DNA of 6,513 bases from CAYQAE01 sp964415445 [NCBI: uncultured archaeon] (GTDB taxonomy: Archaea > CAYQAE01), in assembly GCA_964415445.1 (NCBI GenBank), contig CAYQAE010000095.1:1-6513 (forward strand), given 5' to 3'. Shown in pieces: positions 1-5,429 of this stretch (its first letter is position 1; each line of letters begins with the position of its first letter). The notes beneath the pieces are model-generated. The model ran no database searches, was not told where the DNA came from, and saw nothing but the letters and a program-made list of their open reading frames with translations. The position numbers and the translations under genes were made by a program.

Positions 1-204
1 GGCTGAAATTGTGGAAATTAAAGTTCCTTTTCCCATACCTTTAACTGCGGCCTTAAGTACAATTACATCTAGGCGTAGATTAAAATTATATCCTCGATTA
101 TCTTTTTTCAAAAATGAAAAATTTGCACTAGGGCCTAAAAATGTATCAGATTGATTTGATCTAAATTCTTCAAACTCTGAAGAGGAATCTATATCATCAA
201 ACAA
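1..204 (-). CDS. Unrecognised protein, N-terminal 68 residues (cut by left edge)
   Basis: An open frame enters from the left edge and runs for 68 codons on the minus strand. The proposed start is TTG at 204-202. A TAA lies directly upstream (207-205), so the start cannot be further out. GGTGAT at 213-208 sits three bases before the TTG, the same arrangement as at ilvC, and a TATA element with A-rich flank lies at 275-259. The N-terminal ~30 residues are acidic and serine-rich (begins FDDIDSSSEFEEF), probably disordered. From about residue 43 it turns into alternating hydrophobic strand-like sequence (FNLRLDVIVLKAAV) followed by KGMGKGTLIST. I considered an Alba-type nucleic-acid-binding fold because of the VIVLKA stretch, but the Alba N-terminal motif is missing and the resemblance is too weak to name. 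It is divergent from mre11. That this is a real gene is likely; its function is unknown. Confidence 0.6.
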   Translation of the reverse strand, partial: MFDDIDSSSEFEEFRSNQSDTFLGPSANFSFLKKDNRGYNFNLRLDVIVLKAAVKGMGKGTLISTISA

Positions 205-207
205 TTA

Positions 208-213
208 ATCACC
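208..213 (-). promoter_or_regulatory. Shine-Dalgarno GGTGAT deciding a TTG start
   Basis: GGTGAT is complementary to the archaeal 16S rRNA 3' end (ATCACC). It is followed by TAA and then TTG at 204-202. The string GGTGATTAAT, with the same layout, precedes the ATG of ilvC, which is the main reason for accepting the TTG as the start of the left-edge gene. Confidence 0.6.
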
Positions 214-245
214 ACAACTATTGATATAACCCAAGCATTGAAAAA

Positions 246-270
246 CATTTAATTTTGCCTATATATTTAG
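246..270 (+). promoter_or_regulatory. Candidate mre11-rad50 promoter
   Basis: Two AT boxes could serve. One is ATTTAATTTT at about 246-255, preceded by the A-rich GAAAAAC; its start would fall near 275 and leave a short leader with the GTGAT at 284-288. The other is TATATATTT at 260-268, whose start would fall near 290 and give an almost leaderless mRNA. The sequence alone does not decide between them. Confidence 0.35.
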
Positions 271-275
271 CTTTT
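259..275 (-). promoter_or_regulatory. TATA/BRE promoter of the left-edge gene
   Basis: Read on the minus strand, the site is AAAAG (275-271) followed by CTAAATATATAG (270-259), which fits an A-rich BRE followed by an archaeal TATA box. Transcription would start about 25 bases downstream, near 240, giving a leader of about 35 bases that contains the GGTGAT at 213-208. The TATA core is nearly symmetrical, so it may also serve mre11 in the other direction. Confidence 0.5.
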
Positions 276-283
276 AATTTATA

Positions 284-288
284 GTGAT
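284..288 (+). promoter_or_regulatory. Weak Shine-Dalgarno GTGAT for mre11
   Basis: GTGAT ends five bases before the ATG at 294. It is a shorter form of the GGTGA(T) used at the other starts here, at comparable spacing, and supports the ATG at 294 if the transcript has a leader. Confidence 0.45.
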
Positions 289-293
289 TTCTT

Positions 294-1466
294 ATGTCAA
301 ATATTAAATTTGCACATCTTGGAGATATTCATTTAGGCTATAGGCAATTTAATTTAGTAGAGCGACAAAAAGATTATTATATAGCTTTTAAAAAAGCAAT
401 AGATAAAATAATTGCAGAAAAAGTTGATTTTGTATTAATCTCAGGGGATCTATATCATCATTATTCTCCACAAGCGGGATCAATTAGAAAATCTATCAAG
501 ATATTAGAAAAATTACAAAAAGCAAATATTCCTACCATAGTCATCCATGGAAATCATGATACCACAGAGAGAAGATCTACTATGGCCGGGGGAAATTATC
601 TTCATCTTTTGCAAGATTTTTCATTAATAAATTATCTAGATTCAGAAAATTATGAATATAGATTAAATTTAGGTAATTTTGATATTCAAATTTTAGGAGT
701 ATGTTACAAATCAAAGATACATATCCAAGAAGAGCTAGATAAAGTTAGAGAAAAAATAGATTTAAGTGCTGATTATAGAATTTTAATATTGCACCAAGCA
801 GTTGAAGGCCAATCAATAATTCCTGATGAATTGTGTGAGATATCTGTCAATCAATTAAAAGAATTTAAAGACATTAATTATTTTGCATTGGGACATATCC
901 ATGTTTATTCAAAAATAGGAAATTTACAAGCTTACTATCCTGGTTCATTAGAGAGATGGGATTTTACAGACCATGACAGAAAAAAAGGATTTTTAATCAA
1001 AGAATGTAGTGAAAAGCCTCCAAAATTCATAGAAGTTGAGTCAAATAGAGATATGATAGAGTATAAATATACTGCAGAGGAAGAATCATCCCTAGATGTT
1101 GTAGAAAATATAATTTCAGATTTAGAAAAATATGACCAACCTGGAAATCTAATTCGGGTAGTTATTAAAGGCAGTCTAAAGGAGGGTGAAAAAAAAGGGT
1201 TAATTAACTCATCTAAGATTAAAAATAGTCTAAAGAATGCTCTATATATCAAAGTTGAAAATAAAATTGAGACCTACAAAAAGGTAAAATCTCTAATTGC
1301 TCCTAATTTTGTAAGCACAACTGATGCTTTTATGAACTATTTTGTTGAGCAGATGAAAATAGATGAGAAAAAAGCAAGAAAATATACCTCCCTAGCTGAG
1401 ACTCTCCTAAGTTATCTCAAATCAAAAGATATAGAAAGTGCTAAATCATATTTAGGTGAAGATTAA
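294..1466 (+). CDS. mre11: DNA double-strand break repair nuclease Mre11
   Basis: This is the manganese-dependent nuclease of the Mre11-Rad50 complex, which processes DNA ends at double-strand breaks. The 390-residue length is normal for archaeal Mre11. The phosphoesterase domain (about 1-235) has every expected ligand: D11 and H13 in GDIHLG, D52 and H55 in SGDLYHH, N87 and H88 in GNHD, H167 in LHQ, and H201 and H203 in GHIH. The first five motif positions are offset by three from those I recall for Pyrococcus furiosus Mre11 (D8, H10, D49, H52, N84, H85), indicating a colinear N-terminal domain. Residues about 245-335 form the capping domain. The helical C-terminus (about 340-390, with FVEQMKIDEKKARKY) matches the Rad50-binding helices of archaeal Mre11. 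The ATG start is supported by GTGAT at 284-288 and by the motif spacing. The stop codon abuts the rad50 start, so the two subunits are surely co-transcribed and probably translationally coupled. Bacterial SbcD is the homologue; the archaeal signals favour Mre11. Confidence 0.96.
   Translation: MSNIKFAHLGDIHLGYRQFNLVERQKDYYIAFKKAIDKIIAEKVDFVLISGDLYHHYSPQAGSIRKSIKILEKLQKANIPTIVIHGNHDTTERRSTMAGGNYLHLLQDFSLINYLDSENYEYRLNLGNFDIQILGVCYKSKIHIQEELDKVREKIDLSADYRILILHQAVEGQSIIPDELCEISVNQLKEFKDINYFALGHIHVYSKIGNLQAYYPGSLERWDFTDHDRKKGFLIKECSEKPPKFIEVESNRDMIEYKYTAEEESSLDVVENIISDLEKYDQPGNLIRVVIKGSLKEGEKKGLINSSKIKNSLKNALYIKVENKIETYKKVKSLIAPNFVSTTDAFMNYFVEQMKIDEKKARKYTSLAETLLSYLKSKDIESAKSYLGED
1455..1459 (+). 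promoter_or_regulatory. Internal Shine-Dalgarno GGTGA for rad50, inside the mre11 end
   Basis: GGTGA lies within the codons for the final Gly-Glu of Mre11, seven bases before the TTG at 1467. The next in-frame TTG, at 1473, would be 13 bases away, which is too far by comparison with the other starts in this window. This decides for TTG 1467 and suggests coupled translation of the two subunits. Confidence 0.6.
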
Positions 1467-4400
1467 TTGTTTTTGAAGATTAAACTTAAAAATTTCAAAT
1501 GTCACAAAGATACAGAAATATCTTTTGGAGATAACATAAATGGTATTTTTGGGCCTAATGGAAGTGGAAAAACTTCTATCTTAGAAGGCATAGTATTTAC
1601 CCTATTTGGAGAGAGAAAAGGAACAATTAAACATATTGATCTAATAAGACATGGAGAAGTCAAACTTGAAACTGAATTAATTTTTGTGGGAGTAGATAGA
1701 AAGAAATATACAATTAGAAGAATTTTGAAGAAAGGCAAAAATGAAAAATGCGACCATAACGCTTTTTTATATGATTCTGATATGTTAGAAATTGCAGGAC
1801 CTAAAAATACAGAAGTTGAGATGGAATTAGAAGAGAAATTAGGAATAAAAAAATCAATTTTTATGAATGCGATATATGTCCAACAAGGAAGATTAAAAGA
1901 TTTAATTGAACTACCTCCTGCAAAGCGAGCTAGTCTTTTGGATGATCTTTTGGGGGTAAATGATCTAAAAGATGCAAGAAAGAATATGCTAGAGATAGAG
2001 AAGTGGTGTAGTGAGAATCTAAATTCAATAGAGCGAGAAGTCTACCAACACGAAATTGAATTAAAAACTCTACCTGAGCTAAAAGAAGAATATGAATCTA
2101 AATCTAAACTAACAAAAGAGCTAGATGGATCATTAAATAAGGAAAAAAAAGAATTGGATGATTTAAGTGAAAAAATAAACCAGATAAAAAAAGAACAAAT
2201 TGAGGCCCAAGATCTTGAAAAAAATCTCCAAAGCAGAGAAAATGAACTAAATCTTGAAACTAATATATTAAAACAGGTAAATGAAAAATTAGAGGATTCT
2301 AAAAAAGCAAAAGAAAAAATTAAACTATTAAAAGATGATTATGAGAAATATAAATCAAAAAAGAAACATTTTGAAAATCAAAAAGCAAAAATGGAGAAGA
2401 AAAAAGAAATCGAAAAGACAATTGATTCATATCAAAAAAGATTAGATAAATTAGAAGACCTAAAAGAAAATACAGATCTAGAAATTCAAAAAATAGAAAA
2501 AGATGAATTAGAACTTGAAAATTTAGAAAAATCAGATCAAAAGCTAAAAGAGTTAGAGAAAGAACTTCAAAAATTAGAAGAAGATTTTATACCAATATCA
2601 AGATTATCCCAAGAGCTAAATAATAATATAAAAGAGAAAAATCAAATTAATAAATCAATAGAGGAGATTGAATCTCAAAAAGTTAGATATGAAAAATTAA
2701 AAATCAAAGTTTCTGAATCTAAAGATTATATAGATAAATTAGAGAATTTAAAGAAAAATACAGAGACTTTAAAATCAAAATTAGATAATAAAAATCAAAA
2801 AATTCAAAAAAACCAATCTAAAATTAAAATTCAGCCCATCCAACTTCAAGATTTAATAGATGAAGACGAAAAAAACAAAAAAGATTTAGAAGTTAAATTA
2901 AAAGATATAGAGGAATCAAAGAAAGAATATGAAAAGGTTGATGAGATTAGCCAAAAAATTGAGAATAAAAAGAAAAAATTTCAAGATATAGAAGATAAAT
3001 TTTATAGAAAAAAATCAGAAATTTCAGTATCTAAATCAGATATAAAGACTAAAAAGGAAGAGCTACAAAATATTGAAGGGCTAGAGACCGGTGTGAAATG
3101 CCCACTATGTCAGCAAGACTTAGATCAAACTCATCTTAATAAACTAAGAGAAGATCTAACAGATAAAATAAAGAAATTAGATAAGGATATCAAATTAAAA
3201 AATAAAGAGATAGATAAACTTCTTTCTGAGAAAAATACTATAGATTCAGAAATAAAATCATCTGAAATTAAATTAAAAGAGATAGAGAAGCTAGAAGAGA
3301 AAATAAATCAAGAAAATGAAGTTTTATCTAATCTTAAGAATTTAGAAGAAAATCTCTCATCTAGAAAAAATCAACTAAATCAGATTAAAGCAATCGAGAA
3401 AGAGATAGATAATTTATCAGATGAGAAAAAAGAAATTGAGACAGAAATTAGAAATAGTGAATCTAAAATATCAGAAATTGAAGATAAACTTAAGTTAATA
3501 TCTGAAGATAAAATTGAGCTTACAAAAATTGAGCAGAGGTTTGAATCAAAAAAAGATCTTGAACAAAAACTAGCAGATATTGAATCAAATATTGATCAAA
3601 TTAATTCAAAAAAGATTCAAATGAAAGATTTAGGCTCAAAGATTGATTCAAAAAAGCAAGAAATTAAAAAATTTGAAGATGTGCCAGGTAAAATTTCACA
3701 GATTAGAAAAATGGCTTCAGAAAAACCTAATTTAGAGCAAAAATCTCAAAAATTCAAAATGGGTATCAAAAAACATAAAGAGAAAATTGACGAGATAAAA
3801 AAAGAAAAAGAAAATTATTCAGATGTATCTGATAAAATTTTAGACAAATTAGCAGATGAATTAATTGAAGATGCAAAGATTGAAGAGAGAATATCAAATT
3901 TAAAAGAGAAAATTGAAAAAATTCCCAAACTAAATAGACAAAAAGAAGAGAAAGAAAATAATATTAAAGGGATAGAGAAAGCAAAAAATGAAATAAAACA
4001 GAAATTAGATAATATTTATTCAAAAATTGATTTAAAAGATTTAGATAGACTAATGGAGAGAAAAGAGACTATTTTGAAATCTACTGCCCAGATGCAAGCT
4101 AGAATTTCAGACATGGGGCTAAGAATTGAGGAGGTTGAGAAAAAAATTGAAAAATTAAAATTAAAAGAAAGTGAACTAGAAGATCTAAATAAAAATTATG
4201 AAAGATGGAAGATGAAAGCTTCAGATGTAAAAATAATTAGGGAATCATATCGAGGTGCACAGCCATATTTGCGTTCTGAGTTTATAAATGCAATAAATCA
4301 AGAGGCAAATGAATTTTTTATGGATTTGAGATCAAAAGAGAGATTAAAAGGAATTTATATCACTGAAGATTATAATATTTTAGTTGATGAGGATGGAGAT

Positions 4401-4682
4401 CAAAGACCAGTTGAAGTATTCTCAGGCGGAGAAAACGTCATTATTGCAATAGCACTTAGAAGTGCTATAGCTAGAGTTTTCTCAGGTGCGAGTCTTTTAG
4501 TGTTAGATGAACCTACAACTGAATTAGATCAAAAACATGTGCAGTCTTTATCAGAAGTTATCTCTTCTTTAGGTGAGATTGACCAAGTTATTATGATCTC
4601 ACATGATGAAAATCTAATTTCACCTACAAAAAACATAATAAACATTGAAATGGATGAAGAGGGAATCTCTGTAGTTTCATAA
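1467..4682 (+). CDS. rad50: DNA double-strand break repair ATPase Rad50
   Basis: This is the SMC-like ATPase partner of Mre11; ATP-driven head engagement controls DNA tethering and nuclease access. The N-terminal lobe has Walker A GPNGSGKT at 29-36 and the Q-loop VQQG at 138-141. A very charged Lys/Glu-rich coiled coil runs from about 165 to 540, the zinc hook CPLC is at 545-548, and the returning coil extends to about 935. The C-terminal lobe has the signature FSGGE at 985-989, Walker B LLVLDE at 1010-1015, the D-loop TTELD at 1017-1021 and switch histidine H1046 in ISHDE. All catalytic motifs are intact and the hook sits near the midpoint. At 1071 residues it is longer than Pyrococcus Rad50 (about 880), the extra length being in the coils. 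The start is TTG at 1467, directly after the mre11 stop and supported by GGTGA at 1455-1459. Homologous to bacterial SbcC. Confidence 0.96.
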   Translation: MFLKIKLKNFKCHKDTEISFGDNINGIFGPNGSGKTSILEGIVFTLFGERKGTIKHIDLIRHGEVKLETELIFVGVDRKKYTIRRILKKGKNEKCDHNAFLYDSDMLEIAGPKNTEVEMELEEKLGIKKSIFMNAIYVQQGRLKDLIELPPAKRASLLDDLLGVNDLKDARKNMLEIEKWCSENLNSIEREVYQHEIELKTLPELKEEYESKSKLTKELDGSLNKEKKELDDLSEKINQIKKEQIEAQDLEKNLQSRENELNLETNILKQVNEKLEDSKKAKEKIKLLKDDYEKYKSKKKHFENQKAKMEKKKEIEKTIDSYQKRLDKLEDLKENTDLEIQKIEKDELELENLEKSDQKLKELEKELQKLEEDFIPISRLSQELNNNIKEKNQINKSIEEIESQKVRYEKLKIKVSESKDYIDKLENLKKNTETLKSKLDNKNQKIQKNQSKIKIQPIQLQDLIDEDEKNKKDLEVKLKDIEESKKEYEKVDEISQKIENKKKKFQDIEDKFYRKKSEISVSKSDIKTKKEELQNIEGLETGVKCPLCQQDLDQTHLNKLREDLTDKIKKLDKDIKLKNKEIDKLLSEKNTIDSEIKSSEIKLKEIEKLEEKINQENEVLSNLKNLEENLSSRKNQLNQIKAIEKEIDNLSDEKKEIETEIRNSESKISEIEDKLKLISEDKIELTKIEQRFESKKDLEQKLADIESNIDQINSKKIQMKDLGSKIDSKKQEIKKFEDVPGKISQIRKMASEKPNLEQKSQKFKMGIKKHKEKIDEIKKEKENYSDVSDKILDKLADELIEDAKIEERISNLKEKIEKIPKLNRQKEEKENNIKGIEKAKNEIKQKLDNIYSKIDLKDLDRLMERKETILKSTAQMQARISDMGLRIEEVEKKIEKLKLKESELEDLNKNYERWKMKASDVKIIRESYRGAQPYLRSEFINAINQEANEFFMDLRSKERLKGIYITEDYNILVDEDGDQRPVEVFSGGENVIIAIALRSAIARVFSGASLLVLDEPTTELDQKHVQSLSEVISSLGEIDQVIMISHDENLISPTKNIINIEMDEEGISVVS

Positions 4683-4736
4683 AGTATAAAATAATCTTGT
4701 GCTTTAGATATTTATTTTAAGTAAAAATTTTGGATC

Positions 4737-4746
4737 TTTTTTTCTT
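4737..4746 (+). terminator. T-tract terminator after mre11-rad50
   Basis: A run of seven T followed by CTT lies about 55 bases after the rad50 stop, with no strong stem before it, as is usual for archaeal T-tract termination. It sits just ahead of the next promoter at 4748. Confidence 0.5.
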
Positions 4747-4747
4747 A

Positions 4748-4761
4748 CAAAAGTTTAAATA
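4748..4761 (+). promoter_or_regulatory. Strong BRE/TATA promoter upstream of the small regulator gene
   Basis: CAAAAG followed by TTTAAATA (4754-4761) is close to the archaeal BRE plus TATA consensus. The ten bases GTTTAAATAC are identical to those of the ilvC promoter. Predicted transcription start is about 4780-4786. The first convincing coding frame on this strand begins only at 4909-4957, so the transcript has a long leader of 120 bases or more, or begins with a non-coding RNA. Confidence 0.6.
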
Positions 4762-4780
4762 CATCCAAAAATACACATCC
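4759..4780 (+). repeat. Imperfect direct repeat between TATA box and predicted start
   Basis: ATACATCC (4759-4766) recurs as ATACACATCC (4771-4780), differing by a two-base insertion. It lies exactly between the TATA box and the predicted transcription start, where an archaeal repressor would bind. Ribbon-helix-helix proteins often control their own promoters through short direct or inverted repeats, so this could be the operator of the downstream gene; that is inference only. Confidence 0.3.
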
Positions 4781-4956
4781 TATAACTTTTTCATAGATGA
4801 TTTATTTGTCTTGATCTGTTCTAATTTGAGATAATTTTTGAATTTAAAAGATTCAGATGTCATTTTTAGACTAAAATATGCTTATTTAGCAAAAAAACAA
4901 AATGATGAAAAATAAAAGAAAAAGATAAATCGAAAAAAAAACGGAAATATAGAACA

Positions 4957-5115
4957 GTGAGAATTCCCGATAATCTTGTTGTGACTGTAAAAAATTTGAT
5001 AAACCAAAAGTTTCCGGAAATTGGTTACCGGAGTCATAGCGAATTTATAATTGATGCGACGCGAAGAAGAGTTGAAGAACTATTAAAACTCTCAAATAAA
5101 ATCAAAGAAGAATAA
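4957..5115 (+). CDS. Ribbon-helix-helix (CopG/Arc-type) DNA-binding protein, start uncertain
   Basis: This is a small transcriptional regulator of the ribbon-helix-helix fold, which binds DNA as a dimer through a two-stranded sheet. From the only in-frame conventional start, GTG 4957, it gives 52 residues: the strand VRIPDNL, helix 1 (VVTVKNLINQKFPE), the turn GYRSHSEF at 23-30, and helix 2 (IIDATRRRVEELLKL). This order and the GYRS-x-SEF turn are typical of archaeal family members. The frame stays open upstream to 4909 and encodes KKKRKYRT immediately before VRIP, which looks like the missing first half of the DNA-binding strand, so GTG probably truncates the protein. ATGs at 4902 and 4905 are one frame off: dropping one base from the A-run at 4908-4912 would fuse them to this frame and give about 70 residues. 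Either the start is unconventional, the assembly has an indel, or the gene is broken. Codons such as CGG, CCG, GCG, ACG and AGC are unlike the AGA/CCA/GCA habit of neighbouring genes. Confidence 0.7.
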   Translation: MRIPDNLVVTVKNLINQKFPEIGYRSHSEFIIDATRRRVEELLKLSNKIKEE

Positions 5116-5137
5116 AAATAAACAAATTCATTAACTT

Positions 5138-5153
5138 ATTTTTTTATTTTATA
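5138..5153 (+). terminator. T-tract terminator after the regulator gene
   Basis: ATTTTTTTATTTTATA starts about 22 bases after the regulator stop codon. The same 16 bases occur after ilvC at 6481-6496. A second T5 tract follows at 5156-5160. No GC-rich stem precedes it, as expected for archaeal terminators. Confidence 0.55.
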
Positions 5154-5164
5154 TCTTTTTGTAT

Positions 5165-5205
5165 ATAGATTGAAGTCCTCTACATAATCTATTTGGATGT
5201 AGATT
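5165..5205. repeat. Cluster of mutually exclusive inverted repeats
   Basis: ATAGATT (5165-5171) can pair with AATCTAT (5186-5192). TCTACAT (5179-5185) can pair with ATGTAGA (5197-5203). AATCTA (5186-5191) can also pair with TAGATT (5200-5205). The arms interleave, so the second pairing competes with extended forms of the others and the third excludes the first. The stems are short (6-7 bp) and AT-rich. It could be an operator cluster or an RNA switch between folds, but chance is possible at this base composition. Confidence 0.3.
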
Positions 5206-5210
5206 CTTGT

Positions 5211-5339
5211 TTATTTGCTCTTTCTATCATTAATCAATTTATTTATTACAAAAAAAAGAGGAAACAAAAAAAACCAAATAAAAATAACAAATATAACCTC
5301 TTCTATAGGTTTTGGGTTTTCAAGTTCAAAAAGATTCAT
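5211..5339 (-). CDS. Possible small single-pass membrane protein, 42 residues
   Basis: ATG at 5339-5337 opens a 42-codon frame ending in TAA at 5213-5211. The product starts MNLFELENPKPIEEV, continues with a hydrophobic segment of about 20 residues from about 16 to 36 (IFVIFIWFFLFPLFF and onward), and ends in a basic tail, NDRKSK. An acidic outside segment, a membrane helix and a positive end are what a small membrane protein with its C-terminus inside would look like. There is no Shine-Dalgarno. The ilvC TATA sequence reads TATTTAAA on this strand and would give a start only a few bases before the ATG, that is, a nearly leaderless mRNA. Against it: A/T homopolymer runs produce Phe/Ile-rich frames by chance and no family is recognised. 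Confidence 0.35.
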   Translation of the reverse strand: MNLFELENPKPIEEVIFVIFIWFFLFPLFFVINKLINDRKSK

Positions 5340-5352
5340 TTGGAACTTTTTT
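5322..5352 (+). terminator. Hairpin plus T6, terminator-like, just upstream of the ilvC promoter
   Basis: AAGTTC (5322-5327) is complementary to GAACTT (5343-5348) across a 15-base loop, and the second arm merges into six T (5347-5352). This resembles an intrinsic terminator protecting ilvC from readthrough, or a protein-binding dyad upstream of the TATA box. The stem is only 6 bp, so the assignment is weak. Confidence 0.3.
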
Positions 5353-5368
5353 CTTATTCTTAAAAATG

Positions 5369-5376
5369 TTTAAATA
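5369..5376 (+). promoter_or_regulatory. TATA box of ilvC
   Basis: TTTAAATA, with A-rich sequence upstream (TTAAAAATG), matches the archaeal TATA consensus and shares GTTTAAATAC with the promoter at 4753. Transcription should begin near 5397-5400, after the TTG codons at 5382 and 5388. Those therefore cannot start ilvC, while a leader of about 30 bases with the Shine-Dalgarno at 5420 remains. Confidence 0.65.
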
Positions 5377-5393
5377 CTAGGTTGTCTTTGGCA

Positions 5394-5410
5394 GTAATCA
5401 AAAAGATTAC
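5394..5410. promoter_or_regulatory. Perfect dyad at the predicted ilvC transcription start
   Basis: GTAATC (5394-5399) and GATTAC (5405-5410) form a perfect inverted repeat around five A. It overlaps the predicted start point of ilvC, where a repressor would block transcription; as RNA it could instead form a small 5' hairpin ahead of the ribosome-binding site. Which protein might bind is unknown. Confidence 0.4.
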
Positions 5411-5419
5411 AACAAAAAA

Positions 5420-5425
5420 GGTGAT
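5420..5425 (+). promoter_or_regulatory. Shine-Dalgarno GGTGAT of ilvC
   Basis: GGTGAT followed by TAAT and then ATG at 5430 fixes the ilvC start. The same GGTGATTAAT string precedes the left-edge gene on the opposite strand. Confidence 0.7.
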
Positions 5426-5429
5426 TAAT

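Larger units (their letters stand above)
4683..4956. other. Intergenic region between rad50 and the small regulator gene
   Basis: This stretch holds the rad50 terminator, the promoter at 4748 and its direct repeat. Downstream of those, a weaker TATA-like TAAAATAT at 4872-4879 would place a start near 4900, next to the paired ATGs at 4902 and 4905. Those ATGs open only a 7-8 codon frame ending at 4928. I see no tRNA-like fold or strong hairpin. Plus-strand ATGs around 4797 to 4878 give frames of only a few codons. Confidence 0.5.
5116..5429. other. Intergenic region upstream of ilvC
   Basis: This region of about 310 bases is extremely AT-rich. In order it holds the T-tract terminator, a cluster of competing inverted repeats (5165-5205), a possible 42-codon minus-strand gene (5211-5339), a terminator-like hairpin (5322-5352), the ilvC TATA box (5369-5376), a perfect dyad (5394-5410) and the ilvC Shine-Dalgarno (5420-5425). 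No RNA gene is recognisable. Confidence 0.5.

Noticed and set aside
1-204. Alba chromatin protein as identity of the left-edge gene
   Set aside because: Only a VIVLKA-like stretch is suggestive; the characteristic Alba N-terminal motif is missing and the following residues do not match.
935-1252. Minus-strand open frame of 105 codons inside mre11
   Set aside because: It is the antisense shadow of a gene with all catalytic motifs; no promoter, Shine-Dalgarno or recognisable protein features.
4780-4863. 27-codon minus-strand frame (begins MTSESFKFKNYL)
   Set aside because: Too short, no Shine-Dalgarno or clear promoter, no recognisable features; expected by chance at this composition.
5256-5302. 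AAGAGG / CCTCTT inverted repeat
   Set aside because: Six-base arms with a 35-base loop; likely chance, and it lies within the candidate minus-strand gene.
5382-5429. Extended ilvC reading frame from TTG 5382, adding 16 residues
   Set aside because: It begins only six bases after the TATA box and ahead of the predicted transcript start, has no Shine-Dalgarno, and adds residues absent from the family. GGTGAT with correct spacing marks ATG 5430.
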